NCBI RefSeq assembly: GCF_001286805.1
Contig: NZ_CXYV01000002.1
Coordinates: 1-64,000, forward strand
DNA length: 64,000 nucleotides
Reading direction: 5' to 3'
Source of the DNA: Kallipyga gabonensis
Lineage (GTDB): Bacteria > Bacillota > Clostridia > Tissierellales > Peptoniphilaceae
Shown here: in pieces, positions 1 through 13,400 of the stretch
Position numbering within the stretch: the first letter of the stretch is position 1
Layout: every line of letters begins with the position of its first letter
Notes under the pieces: generated by a model
Seen by the model: the letters and a program-made list of their open reading frames with translations, nothing else
Databases searched by the model: none
What the model was told of the DNA's origin: nothing
Program-made: the position numbers and the translations under genes

Positions 1-9
1 AAAGCAAAA

Positions 10-36
10 CCCGAGAGCGATTGCTCTCGGGCTTCT
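10..36 (-). terminator. Terminator of the rrn operon
   Basis: A 9-10 bp stem (CCCGAGAGC / GCTCTCGGG) lies just past the 5S 3' end when read on the minus strand and is followed by TTTTGCTTT. It fits an intrinsic terminator ending the 16S-23S-5S transcript. Confidence 0.85.
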
Positions 37-40
37 TATT

Positions 41-153
41 TGGCGATTTCCTACTCTCCCAGGTCGTCTCCAACCAAGTACCATCGGCGTGAAGAGGCTT
101 AACTGCTGTGTTCGGAATGGGAACAGGTGGATCCCTCTTGCTATCATCACCAT
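41..153 (-). rRNA. rrf: 5S ribosomal RNA
   Basis: Read on the minus strand the segment carries the conserved 5S core, including GAACACAGCAGTTAAG and the 3' stretch GGGAGAGTAGG. It is the last gene of the rrn operon, about 60 bases after the 23S 3' end. The ends were set by comparison with the usual length of about 115 bases and may be off by a few bases. Confidence 0.95.
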
Positions 154-194
154 ATGAAGAATGAACACCTCATTCTTGTTTCACCTTAACCTCA

Positions 195-213
195 AATAGT
201 AAAAGATATTTCT

Positions 214-221
<8 letters not shown>
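195..221 (-). repeat. 3' arm of 23S processing stem
   Basis: Perfect 27-base reverse complement of 3266-3292. The two arms flank the mature 23S sequence and would pair in the precursor to form the RNase III processing stem. Confidence 0.85.
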
Positions 222-3265
<3,044 letters not shown>

Positions 3266-3273
<8 letters not shown>

Positions 3274-3292
3274 AGAAATATCTTTTACTATT
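3266..3292 (-). repeat. 5' arm of 23S processing stem
   Basis: Perfect 27-base reverse complement of 195-221, immediately around the 23S 5' end; partner arm of the precursor processing stem. Confidence 0.85.
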
Positions 3293-3333
3293 CGATTGTC
3301 AAGGACCACATCGAAGGTCTTAACCTCTGATGA

Positions 3334-3357
3334 AAAAACCCTTCATGATGAAGGGTT
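3334..3357 (-). terminator. Terminator-like hairpin between tRNA-Ala and 23S
   Basis: On the minus strand AACCCTTCATCATGAAGGGTT (an 8-9 bp stem) is followed by TTTTTTCA directly 3' of tRNA-Ala. It looks like an intrinsic terminator, although it sits inside the rrn operon, upstream of 23S. It could be an attenuator overridden by rRNA antitermination, or only a processing hairpin. Confidence 0.5.
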
Positions 3358-3358
3358 A

Positions 3359-3431
3359 TGGAGATGAAGAGAATCGAACTCTTGACCCCCTGCTTGCAAG
3401 GCAGGTGCTCTCCCAGCTGAGCTACACCCCC
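3359..3431 (-). tRNA. tRNA-Ala (anticodon TGC)
   Basis: The 73-base minus-strand sequence folds as a cloverleaf: acceptor GGGGGTG with CATCTCC, anticodon stem CCTGC/GCAGG with loop CTTGCAA giving anticodon TGC, and T loop TTCGATT. The 3' CCA is not encoded; the next bases are TAA. It lies in the 16S-23S spacer, the usual place for tRNA-Ala. Confidence 0.97.
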
Positions 3432-3613
3432 ACGTCGCCTCGGACGCGATTAGCAATCAATAAACTTATGATTTTCGGTCTCTCGACCATTTTGTCTGCT
3501 CCAAGAATTGTTCGTAAGCTTTCGCGAATTCGGTTTCGGTACTTCTTCATCAGTTACCTGACGCCTTTTCCCTTGCCTTCCTTCTCGTATTTCTTACTCA
3601 CCTTCTCAAGCTT

Positions 3614-5150
<1,537 letters not shown>

Positions 5151-5266
5151 TTCGAGAGTCATATTCTGACTCGAAAAGTTGATTAATATAAATGTGATAC
5201 TCAAAGTCATTCACGTATTCTTTTGTAAAAGGTTCGTGACCACTTTTTTTGAAGTGATCGTTGTCT

Positions 5267-5295
5267 ATTGTATCGTGCTTCTTAATCTCTGTCAA
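5267..5295 (-). promoter_or_regulatory. rrn promoter (proximal)
   Basis: On the minus strand TTGACA (5290-5295), 17 bases, then TACAAT (5267-5272): a near-perfect vegetative sigma promoter about 115 bases upstream of 16S. Confidence 0.85.
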
Positions 5296-5376
5296 GCTTT
5301 TTTAACATTTAATTTACTCGATTTTCATCAGTCCTTTAAATGCCTTGCTTGAGGGATCTCTAAGCGCGACTTGTAT

Positions 5377-5405
5377 ATACTACCACCCCATCTCAGTCCT
5401 GTCAA
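5377..5405 (-). promoter_or_regulatory. rrn promoter (distal)
   Basis: On the minus strand TTGACA (5400-5405), 17 bases, then TAGTAT (5377-5382). Together with the proximal promoter it gives the tandem arrangement common for rrn operons. It lies 32 bases from the divergent promoter of the secreted-protein genes. Confidence 0.75.
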
Positions 5406-5436
5406 ACTTTTTTACTGTAAATTGTATATAAAAACC

Positions 5437-5464
5437 TTTACATATCCTTGAATAAGAGTACAAT
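5437..5464 (+). promoter_or_regulatory. Promoter of the secreted-protein gene pair
   Basis: TTTACA (5437-5442), 16 bases, TACAAT (5459-5464) on the plus strand, about 65 bases before the first start codon and divergent from the rrn promoters. A short inverted repeat, CCTTGA/TCAAGG, lies in the leader just before the ribosome-binding site. Confidence 0.7.
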
Positions 5465-5529
5465 TAAATTAGAGGTGCGGATCCCGCTAAGAATCCTTGA
5501 TGACATTCAAGGAGAAAGGGGATAATCCC

Positions 5530-6048
5530 ATGAAAAAATTCTTTGCTTTTCTACTCTCCACATGTTTAATTGTAACTATTTTCAGTGCGAATCCAGTTTA
5601 TGCCAAAAACGAAGGTAAACCCGGTTGTGAATTGCTTGGTCCTGTGTGTCAGGAATATAGTTATTACCAAGCTCGTTCTACCCAGAAAAAAATTCCATAT
5701 TCTGTAACTACTCATATGGCAAAGAACAATACCGGTACTACTCAGAGCATAAGTGTATCCGCAACAAGAACTATTTCATTTACAGGTAGTGCGAGAAGCT
5801 CGGCAGAAGCTAATTTTATTGCCGGATCCATTGGAGTTAGTGCTGAAGTAGGATATGGCAATACTTCTTCTAAAACTTTTCAAGCCACAACCAATGTCCC
5901 ACCATATACCACCTATTATTGTGACACGGGATCTTACCTTGCAAAAACCACAGGAAGTATCGTTAAGGTTGATCATCAATGTAATAAAACCTATCGGAAC
6001 GTGAATATTAGTCTTACTACAGGCCAGTTTGCCGAATGGTATAAATAA
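5530..6048 (+). CDS. Small secreted protein, Ser/Thr-rich, unknown function
   Basis: I do not recognise the family with certainty. The start was placed at the ATG at 5530 (172 residues), because AGGAGAAAGGGG precedes it and a typical signal peptide begins there (MKKFFAF, hydrophobic core, cleavage near VYA-KN). The mature chain has four cysteines (two near the N-terminus in GCELLGPVC, then YYC and HQC), which could form two disulfides outside the cell. The centre is an alternating Ser/Thr/Ala stretch followed by a V-P-P motif. That pattern recalls the beta-rich stalk of small secreted proteins and ETX/MTX2-type pore-forming proteins, but this is only a resemblance. The next gene starts 13 bases downstream, so the two are probably co-transcribed. 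It is more AT-rich than its neighbours. Confidence 0.75.
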   Translation: MKKFFAFLLSTCLIVTIFSANPVYAKNEGKPGCELLGPVCQEYSYYQARSTQKKIPYSVTTHMAKNNTGTTQSISVSATRTISFTGSARSSAEANFIAGSIGVSAEVGYGNTSSKTFQATTNVPPYTTYYCDTGSYLAKTTGSIVKVDHQCNKTYRNVNISLTTGQFAEWYK

Positions 6049-6061
6049 AGAGGAGAAAACC

Positions 6062-7105
6062 ATGAAAAAAAAGTCTCTACTCCTCATAGCTCTTCTCCTG
6101 ATATTGGGAGGGCCCTTTCTCGTAAAATGTACATCTGGCCCTTCCGGTCAGGTGAATGCTGACCCCTCAAAAAATCCTGGTGCTCCTCTCCCCGCAAAAT
6201 CTATCGTTTCACAGATTCGTATTTTGGAGGTTAATACAGATAAAGAGGGAAAAACTTACAAAGCACGGGTTGAAACCACCCCGGTCAAGGCTATGGAAAA
6301 GTTGATCCAGGACGGGAAGGTCAACGGAAGTTTTAAGGTTAAAGTGAGCGGTATAATGAGGGAAAAAAACAAGGATAAAGATTATGTCCTCAAGCCCACT
6401 GAAGAGAACATGGTCTTAGATTTTTCTGAAGAAAAAATCTTCGACCTTTCCTTTAAAAATGATGAAGCTAATTTCCCCCTTAATGAACTGGGATTCTTTG
6501 AAATTAAGTTTGATTTTGAGGAAAACCTGGAGAAACCTCTAAAGGATGCTTACTACTATATCGCTGACTTGGTCCATAACACTGAGGGAGCCCCCAAGTT
6601 GTCTGAAGAATCAGGGAGTGAAAAAAATCCATCAGGCCAAACTAGCTCGTCCGATGAACCCAGTGCCCTTCCGGTACGAAGTCTGGTGTCACGAATTTCC
6701 TTAGAGGAGGTCCGGTATAGTCCCGACAAGGATACCTTCGTGGCTAAAATGCTTATTGAGATTCCGGAAGCTTTGAAAGATCTTATTAAAGATGGTTCTG
6801 TCCCAAAAGACATCAAGGCAAAGGTGGCAGCAATGATCAACCTGAAAGATGATCATTCGTCTTATCCACTGAAGTCAACTGAGGAAAAAGTAACCATTGA
6901 TTTAGATAAAAATGAACCCTTAGAACTCTATTTCACAACAGATCATAAAGAACTCTTGGATCAAATGGAGTCCTTTGCTGTAAACCTCCTCTTCCTGGAA
7001 GATAAGGCAAAGACCGGTGAAGATCCCTTGGACATCACAGCAAGCTTAATTCCGGATGAAAGCATAAATAATTTTATTGAGGATTCGACATTACTTAACA
7101 AATAA
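6062..7105 (+). CDS. Membrane-anchored or lipoprotein-like protein with internal duplication
   Basis: Unrecognised 347-residue protein. The start at 6062 follows AGAGGAGAAAACC. The N-terminus (MKKKSLLLIALLLILGG) is a signal peptide or anchor; a cysteine follows in FLVKC, but Lys at -1 makes a classic lipobox doubtful. The body has two homologous units, at about residues 42-180 and 200-340. Each starts with a PAKSIVSQI / PVRSLVSRI block, continues through a charged strand, a K-LI-DG-V segment, an LK-TEE segment and an acidic FDLSF / LELYF segment, and is joined by a Ser/Pro-rich linker. A terminator follows, so this and the preceding secreted gene form a two-gene unit. I infer an extracytoplasmic role, possibly as partner or immunity factor of the first protein. 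Confidence 0.75.
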   Translation: MKKKSLLLIALLLILGGPFLVKCTSGPSGQVNADPSKNPGAPLPAKSIVSQIRILEVNTDKEGKTYKARVETTPVKAMEKLIQDGKVNGSFKVKVSGIMREKNKDKDYVLKPTEENMVLDFSEEKIFDLSFKNDEANFPLNELGFFEIKFDFEENLEKPLKDAYYYIADLVHNTEGAPKLSEESGSEKNPSGQTSSSDEPSALPVRSLVSRISLEEVRYSPDKDTFVAKMLIEIPEALKDLIKDGSVPKDIKAKVAAMINLKDDHSSYPLKSTEEKVTIDLDKNEPLELYFTTDHKELLDQMESFAVNLLFLEDKAKTGEDPLDITASLIPDESINNFIEDSTLLNK

Positions 7106-7134
7106 TACAAATGACTACAGGTTTTCATGAATCA

Positions 7135-7164
7135 GGCCTGACCGGTTTTCGGTCAGGCCTTTTT
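7135..7164 (+). terminator. Terminator after the secreted-protein gene pair
   Basis: A 10-bp stem GGCCTGACCG / CGGTCAGGCC with a five-base loop is followed by TTTTT. It overlaps the last codon of whiA on the other strand and may also slow convergent transcription. Confidence 0.85.
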
Positions 7165-8101
7165 ACTTGTCGGCATCCAATTCCTCTGCCATTTTCAAAA
7201 TTTTCTTCATCCTGTGGTTGACGCCCGACTTCCCCAGCTTGGGCTGGAGACCTTCCCCGAGTTCTTTTAGGGAGGCGCTGGGATTTCTCAGTCGAGCCAT
7301 GGCCACTTGCTGGAGGGGAAAATCCAGAGCATCCAGGCCGATCGTTTTGGAGATGAGGTCGATGGCATGGATCTGCTTGGCGGAAGCTTCCACCAACTTG
7401 TCATAGTTGGCGGTTTCGGCATTGGCCTGGCGGTTGATGGCATTGTTGACTTCTTTAAAGGCTTTGGCGTTTTCCAGGCGGAGCATGGCCTTGTTTGCTC
7501 CGATGTCGACCAGGAAATCGGAGATATCGTCCGAGTTCTTCATATAGAAGACGGTGTCATCCTTCCGGTCCGTCCACTTGAAGTCCAGCCCCTGAACCCG
7601 GGCAACGTGACGGAAGATCTCAATTTGTTTATTCCGGCTGATAAGGACTTCCAGGTGGTAGGACTTCTCCGGGTCGACAATGGATCCGGCGGCCAGGAAG
7701 GCCCCTCGGAGATAAGCCTTGGCATTTTGTGGATTGGATAGGCGGGAGAGGATATCCTCGGTTGTCTCCATTTCCCCGCCCATGAGGTCAAAGCCGGACT
7801 CTTCCAGGAAGGGTTGGAGGATGGGGTCGCCGAACTGGGTCAGGTAGATGGGCTTCAGTTGGAGGCCCTGGTTTTGTTGGACAACGACCGGGAGGTCCTG
7901 TCGGTAGAGGATGCGGACCAGGAGGGTGACCCGGGTAATCACATCCGGATGCTCGGAAAAAAAACGCAGCTGGGGGCCATCTGCTGTCAGGGCCACGGCT
8001 GCATTAAATCCGGCTAAGGCGGAAAGTTCCAAAAGAGCTTGGATTTTTGAGGGAACTTTCAGCTTGCATAATTCCTCTTTCACATCATAAGAATACGTCA
8101 A
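7163..8101 (-). CDS. whiA: WhiA family DNA-binding protein
   Basis: 312 residues, the normal WhiA length. The N-terminal two thirds match the degenerate LAGLIDADG-like domain (TYSYDVKEEL start; AYLRGAFLAAGSIVDPEKSYHLE centre) and the C-terminus is the helix-turn-helix (ASLKELGEGL...GKSGVNHRMKKI). WhiA affects cell division and chromosome segregation in Firmicutes and controls sporulation genes in actinomycetes. Translation appears to start at TTG (8099-8101), preceded by AAGGAGAGGTGA; no ATG fits the conserved N-terminus. It is the last gene of murB-rapZ-nudix-whiA. The usual neighbour yvcK/glmR is not present here. Confidence 0.95.
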   Translation of the reverse strand: MTYSYDVKEELCKLKVPSKIQALLELSALAGFNAAVALTADGPQLRFFSEHPDVITRVTLLVRILYRQDLPVVVQQNQGLQLKPIYLTQFGDPILQPFLEESGFDLMGGEMETTEDILSRLSNPQNAKAYLRGAFLAAGSIVDPEKSYHLEVLISRNKQIEIFRHVARVQGLDFKWTDRKDDTVFYMKNSDDISDFLVDIGANKAMLRLENAKAFKEVNNAINRQANAETANYDKLVEASAKQIHAIDLISKTIGLDALDFPLQQVAMARLRNPSASLKELGEGLQPKLGKSGVNHRMKKILKMAEELDADK

Positions 8102-8107
8102 TGACCG

Positions 8108-8506
8108 TCACCTCTCCTTCTTAAAAGCAGACCGAACCATAGACCGCTCACTATCATGTCGGAGAAGACTTTCCGCTTTTTCCCAGGGCACAAAGGTGGA
8201 AATACAAAAGCCTTCTTCCTGCTGAGGAAGGGGCTTGCCTCCTGTCCAACGCATGGAATAATAATGGACCTTCTTGTGGACAATCTCCTTGTTATGGAGG
8301 CGGAAATTATAGCGGACAAAGCCGATATACTTGATGATTTCACAATCCAATCCGGACTCTTCCTTAACCTCACGAATGGCAGTTTCCTGCAGAGTCTCCC
8401 CTTCTTCAACCCTCCCCTTAGGAAGAACCCAATCCCCTCGGAAGCTCCGAAGGAGAAGGGTCGATCCCTTATACATAATCACTCCCCCTGCAGAGATCTC
8501 CTTCAT
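8108..8506 (-). CDS. NUDIX hydrolase (YvcI-like position)
   Basis: 132 residues from the ATG at 8506, chosen because GAAAGGAGGCC precedes it and the family N-terminus KEISAGGVI follows; upstream in-frame codons lack a ribosome-binding site. The complete Nudix box is present: G-x5-E-x7-REVKEESGL at about residues 36-58. These enzymes cleave nucleoside diphosphates linked to another moiety; the substrate cannot be told from sequence. In B. subtilis a Nudix gene (yvcI) adjoins yvcJ-yvcK-whiA, so the linkage is conserved. It ends 6 bases before whiA begins, suggesting coupled expression. Confidence 0.9.
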   Translation of the reverse strand: MKEISAGGVIMYKGSTLLLRSFRGDWVLPKGRVEEGETLQETAIREVKEESGLDCEIIKYIGFVRYNFRLHNKEIVHKKVHYYSMRWTGGKPLPQQEEGFCISTFVPWEKAESLLRHDSERSMVRSAFKKER

Positions 8507-8566
8507 TTTGGCCTCCTTTCCTCCAATGACAATCCATTCCCTCTTACATCTCAATAACCCGGCCGG

Positions 8567-9436
8567 TTATTGATCTGTCTTCCATAACATCCTATCCCGG
8601 TGGTAGACCTTAACTTTATTTCCCCTGTCTTTCAGGATTTTTCCCATAACATCCGCAAGGGCAACAGAGCGATGTTGGCCGCCTGTACAGCCTATGCCGA
8701 TAACCAGGGCTCTCTTTCCCTCTTTTATGTAAAAAGGAATTAAAAATTCCAGGAGATCGGAAAATTTTTCAATAAAAATCTTAGCTTCTTCTGAAGCCAT
8801 AACAAAGGATGCCACCTCCGGATCCTGACCTGTTTTCCCTTTTAATTCCGGAACATAATAAGGATTAGGAAGAAAGCGAACGTCCATAACCAAGTCCGCG
8901 TCCAGAAGGATCCCATGTTTGTAGCCGAATGAGGTAATTGAGATGAGGAGAGAGGCGTCTTCCCGATTTTCCAGGTAATGGACATCAATTTTTCGCTTGA
9001 GTTCACCCAAGGTGAGGTCTGAGGAGTCAATGATAAGGTCAGCTCGCCGGCGAAGGGGAACTAAAACCGACTTCTCCCGCTGGATCCCGTCGTAAATGTT
9101 CCCCATCTTGTCCAGGGGATGGGGTCGACGTTTCTCCTTGTAGCGACGGATGATAATTTCATCCCTGGCCTCCAGATATAGGACTGAAAGCTCTGCTCCG
9201 CGATCGGTGAGCTTATCCAGCATATTTTTCAGCTGGTCAAAAAACTCTCGTCCCCGAATATCCACTCCTACCGCCACCTTGGAGATGGGGTCAGAAGATT
9301 TTTGGGCTAAGGTGATAAAGGGGTCCATGAGCTGGGGCGGAAGATTATCCATACAATAATACCCCATGTCCTCAAAGATACGGAGGGCAGAAGACTTCCC
9401 TGCCCCGGACATACCGGTAATGATGACAATCTTCAA
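8567..9436 (-). CDS. rapZ: RapZ / YvcJ nucleotide-binding protein
   Basis: 289 residues. The Walker A motif GMSGAGKS is at residues 8-15, and the C-terminal RapZ domain carries GCTGGQHRSVALAD. In E. coli RapZ is an RNA-binding adaptor controlling glmS mRNA through small RNAs; in Firmicutes it is a GTPase/ATPase of less clear function, linked to whiA and cell-envelope precursor metabolism. Translation seems to start at TTG (9434-9436) after AAGGGGGAAGCC. It sits between murB (13 bases upstream) and the Nudix gene. Confidence 0.95.
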   Translation of the reverse strand: MKIVIITGMSGAGKSSALRIFEDMGYYCMDNLPPQLMDPFITLAQKSSDPISKVAVGVDIRGREFFDQLKNMLDKLTDRGAELSVLYLEARDEIIIRRYKEKRRPHPLDKMGNIYDGIQREKSVLVPLRRRADLIIDSSDLTLGELKRKIDVHYLENREDASLLISITSFGYKHGILLDADLVMDVRFLPNPYYVPELKGKTGQDPEVASFVMASEEAKIFIEKFSDLLEFLIPFYIKEGKRALVIGIGCTGGQHRSVALADVMGKILKDRGNKVKVYHRDRMLWKTDQ

Positions 9437-9449
9437 GGCTTCCCCCTTC

Positions 9450-10373
9450 CTAGTCTTCTCGCTTATCTACGCCGATGATCCGAACTTCCGGCTCCAGGTC
9501 AATGCCAAACTGAGCTTTGACTTCTGTTTGAACTTTTTCGATCAGGGCAAGGACATCTGATGCCTTAGCATGACCCCGGTTGATCATAAATCCACAGTGT
9601 TTTTCCGACACCTGGGCATCCCCCACAGAAAGGCCCCGAAGTCCTGCCTGGTCAATCAAGGCCGAAGCATATCCTCCCTTAGGTCGCTTGAATACGGAAC
9701 CGGCGGAATAATGGTCCAGGGGCTGCTTGGTTGTCCGTCGATTTGTGTAGTCTTCATAAGCGGCTTGAATCTGTCGAGGATCGCCCTCCTTAAGCCGAAA
9801 GACTACTTCCGTCACCAGCATCCCTTCGGTCATCATCCGAGAAGTTCGGTGTCCCATATCCATATCGTCAACAGTAAGAGTAACCAACTGTCCATCCTGT
9901 GTTACCGCTCGAATGGATTCCACCACATCCTTCATTTCTCCCCCGTAGGCTCCGGCATTCATATAGACTCCCCCACCAACGGATCCCGGGATGCCTGATA
10001 TTTCTTCCATTCCGGTCAACCCTGCCTCAAAGGAAAGGAAGGCGACATCGCGAAGACTGGCCCCCGTCTGTGCGGTGATTATGTTCCCTTCAATGGTGAT
10101 GTCCGAATATAGTCGGTTAAGAAGGATGACGACGCCCGGTATCCCTCCATCCCTGATCAGGAGGTTGGACCCTCTACCAATAATATAGTAGGGAATAGCC
10201 TCTGAACGAAGGTAACGATAGGTGCGGAGAAGCTCTTTCTCCCCTGTGGGTTCAATAAGGAGATCACAGGGACCTCCGATATGAAAGGTGGTATAGCGGG
10301 ATAAAGGGGCATTTTCTTTGGTCAATCCATAAGCCCCGTTTGTTAACTCATCGATCTGATAGGTTTTTAGCAT
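9450..10373 (-). CDS. murB: UDP-N-acetylenolpyruvoylglucosamine reductase
   Basis: 307 residues, a type II MurB. FAD-binding blocks are visible: TTFHIGGPCDLLIEP, YYIIGRGSNLLIRDGG and GIPGSVGGGVYMNAGAYGGE, then the catalytic Ser region SAGSVFKRP and a C-terminal conserved glutamate (EPEVRIIG). It reduces enolpyruvyl-UDP-GlcNAc to UDP-MurNAc with NADPH in the cytoplasm, the second step of peptidoglycan precursor synthesis. It is the first gene of murB-rapZ-nudix-whiA, the order common in Firmicutes. A -10-like TATAAA occurs at about 10399-10404 in a block shared with the upstream region of the RsbW-like gene. Confidence 0.96.
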   Translation of the reverse strand: MLKTYQIDELTNGAYGLTKENAPLSRYTTFHIGGPCDLLIEPTGEKELLRTYRYLRSEAIPYYIIGRGSNLLIRDGGIPGVVILLNRLYSDITIEGNIITAQTGASLRDVAFLSFEAGLTGMEEISGIPGSVGGGVYMNAGAYGGEMKDVVESIRAVTQDGQLVTLTVDDMDMGHRTSRMMTEGMLVTEVVFRLKEGDPRQIQAAYEDYTNRRTTKQPLDHYSAGSVFKRPKGGYASALIDQAGLRGLSVGDAQVSEKHCGFMINRGHAKASDVLALIEKVQTEVKAQFGIDLEPEVRIIGVDKRED

Positions 10374-10436
10374 AAAAATCTCCTCTCGCTTCGCCTTTTT
10401 TATACCCTAGTCCACTCTTTTTGACCATTATTTTTC

Positions 10437-10469
10437 CACAAAAAAAGCCCCTCCTTTCGGAGGGACTTT
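10437..10469 (-). terminator. Terminator of the PFOR gene
   Basis: On the minus strand AGTCCCTCC-GAAA-GGAGGGGCT is followed by a run of seven T. It lies 14 bases past the PFOR stop codon and separates that gene from murB. Confidence 0.9.
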
Positions 10470-10482
10470 CAAGCTAAACAGA

Positions 10483-13400
10483 TTAGTCTTGGTCGGCCAA
10501 TCTCTTATAGGTCTTGAACCGATCTTGAGCGATCTTCTCTGCTGCCGCATAGAGTTCTTCGGCTTCTTCAGGGAAGTTTCTCTGCAAGGAGGAGTAGCGA
10601 ACCTCACCGGCCAGGAACTCGCGGAAGTCCGCTGTGGGTTCCTTGGAATCCAACTGGAAGGGATTCTTCCCTTCTTCAGACAGGCGGGGATCATATCTCC
10701 AGAGGTGCCAATAACCGGCATCCACGGCTTGCTTTTCACGGTACTGGGACCGGCCCATACCGATGCGGATACCGTGGTTGATGCAGGGCGCGTAAGCGAT
10801 AATCAGGGAAGGACCATTGTAGGCTTCGGCTTCTTTAATGGCCTTGATGGTCTGGTTCTGGTTTGCACCCATGGCGATCTGTGCAACATAAACATAGCCA
10901 TAGGTGGCCTGCATGAGGCCCAAGTCCTTAGACTGGATCCGTTTACCGGCAGCGGCAAACTGAGCAACAGCAGCAAGCGGGGTTGCCTTGGAGGACTGAC
11001 CACCGGTGTTGGAGTAGACTTCGGTATTCATGACCAGGACGTTAATGTCCTTGCCGGAAGCCAGGACGTGGTCCAGACCGCCGTATCCGATGTCGTAGGC
11101 CCATCCATCGCCGCCGAAGATCCAGTTGGACTTTTTAATCATGTAGTCCTTAAGTTCCAGGATTTCATCCAGGAGCTTCCGTCCTTCCTTGTCAGAAACA
11201 GAAGCCTTGGCGTTGATGATGTCCGCGGTAGCTGCCTTGGATTCCTTATAATCATTCTTAGCTTCTTCCCAAGCTTCAAAGAGGGCGTTATATTCGGAAT
11301 CGAGACCCAGGTCACGGAAGGCTTTCATCTTAGCGGAGATGAGGTCACGGTTAGCCTCGTTGGCCAGGAGCATACCATAGCCGTATTCGGCGTTATCTTC
11401 AAAGAGGGAGTTACCCCAGGACGGACCGCAGCCTTCGCTGTTGCAGGTATAAGGCGTTGCCGGAGCGGAGGCACCCCAAATGGAGGAGCAACCGGTGGCG
11501 TTAGCAATCTGCATGTGGTCGCCGAAGAGCTGGGTGACCAGGCGGGCATAGGGCGTTTCACCACAACCGGCACAAGCACCGGAGAATTCAAGCAAGGGCT
11601 GAACAAACTGGGATCCCTTGACCGTAGTCCGGTCCATGAGGTCGGGTTTGTTGGTGACTTCCTTGAAGGCATAATCCCAATATCCCTTTTCCTTCTCGTA
11701 TTCTTCTTCGAAGGGCTTCATGACCAGGGCTTTCTCCGGAGCCGGGCAAACATCGGCACAGTTGCCGCAACCGGTGCAGTCGAGCTGAGAAACCTGGATC
11801 TTGAACTTGAGGCCGGAAAGTGCCTTGCCTTTGGCATCGAGGAGGGTCATCCCCTCAGGAGCATTGGCGGCTTCTTCTTCATCAAAGAGGAAGGGACGGA
11901 TAACGGCATGGGGACAAACATAGGCGCACTGGTTACACTGGATGCAGTTATTGGGCTGCCACTCAGGAACGTAAAGAGCGATCCCTCTCTTCTCGTATTC
12001 CGAAGTTCCCTGATCCCAGTGTCCATCAACACGGTCAGCAAAAGCGGAAACGGGAAGCTTGTCTCCCTGGTGACGGAGCATGGGGAATACCACGTTCTCA
12101 ATGAACTCGGGAACGTCTTTCTTGTCCACAGGCTCATCTTCCGCATTTGCCCATTCCGCAGGAATATCAATCTTCACCAGAGCATTGATGCCGGCATCAA
12201 CAGCCTCGTTATTCATGTTGACCACATCATCGCCCTTGTGGCCATAGGCCTTGACGATGGAATCTTTGAGGTGGGCCGTTGCTTCTTCAATGGGGAGAAC
12301 GCCGGAGAGTTTGAAGAAGGCGGACTGGATGATCATGTTGGTCCGGTTACCCAAGCCGATTTCCTGGGCAATCTTGGAAGCGTTGATGGTGTAGAACTCG
12401 ATGTCATTCTGAGCCATGTAACGCTTCATAGAAGCCGGCAGGTGGTCAGCCAATTCATCCTCGTCCCAGATGCAGTTGAGGAGGAAACGGCCACCCTTTT
12501 TCAGCCCTTCCAAAAGGTCGTATTGGTGGACATAAGCCTGCTTGGAGCAGGAGATAAAGTCAGATTCATCCAAGAGGTAGGTTGACCGGATGGGGTTCTT
12601 CCCGAAACGAAGGTGGGAGACCGTCAAACCGCCGGACTTCTTGGAGTCGTAGTCGAAGTAACCCTGAGCGTACATATCCGTGTTATCGCCGATGATCTTG
12701 ATGGCCTGCTTATTCGCGCCGACAGTTCCGTCAGATCCGAAGCCCCAGAACTTGCAGCGGGTGGTTCCTTCTTCACGGATGAAGAGGTCTTCGGACATAT
12801 CCAGGGAAGTATGAGTCACATCATCGACGATACCGATGGTGAAGTGGTCCTTAGGTTCTTCCTGCTTGAGGTTGTTCCACACGGAGAGGAGAGCCGTTGG
12901 AGTAACGTCCGAGGAACCCATGCCGTAACGTCCGCCGACAACCAGAGGATGACGATCGGAATTGTAGAAAGCGGACTGAACATCCATATAAAGAGGCTCA
13001 CCGATGGCACCTTTTTCCTTTGTACGGTCAAGGACGGCAATTCTCTTGGCCGTCTTAGGAACGACTTCCAGGAACTTCTCGGTGGCGAAAGGACGGTAGA
13101 GGCGGACCTTGATCATGCCGACCTTTTGTTCAGGACGGTTAACCTTCATCCAGTCAATGACTTCTTCCATGGCCTCACCAACGGAGCCCATGAGAACAAC
13201 GACATCTTCCGCATCCGGATCGCCGTAATAGTCGAAGAGGTGGTAGGAACGGCCGGTCTTTTCAGAGACTTTCTCCATATACTTCTCGACGACAGGGACG
13301 ACATCAATGTAGGACTGGTTGGAAGCTTCCAGGTTCTGGAAGAAGATGGAGGGATCCTGCGCAGTGCCCATGGTGTGGGGACGGTGGGGATTCAAGGACC

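Noticed and set aside
10397-10440. CtsR-like GGTCAAA near the murB promoter
   Set aside because: Only one heptad matches; the second half (AGTGGAC) departs from consensus.
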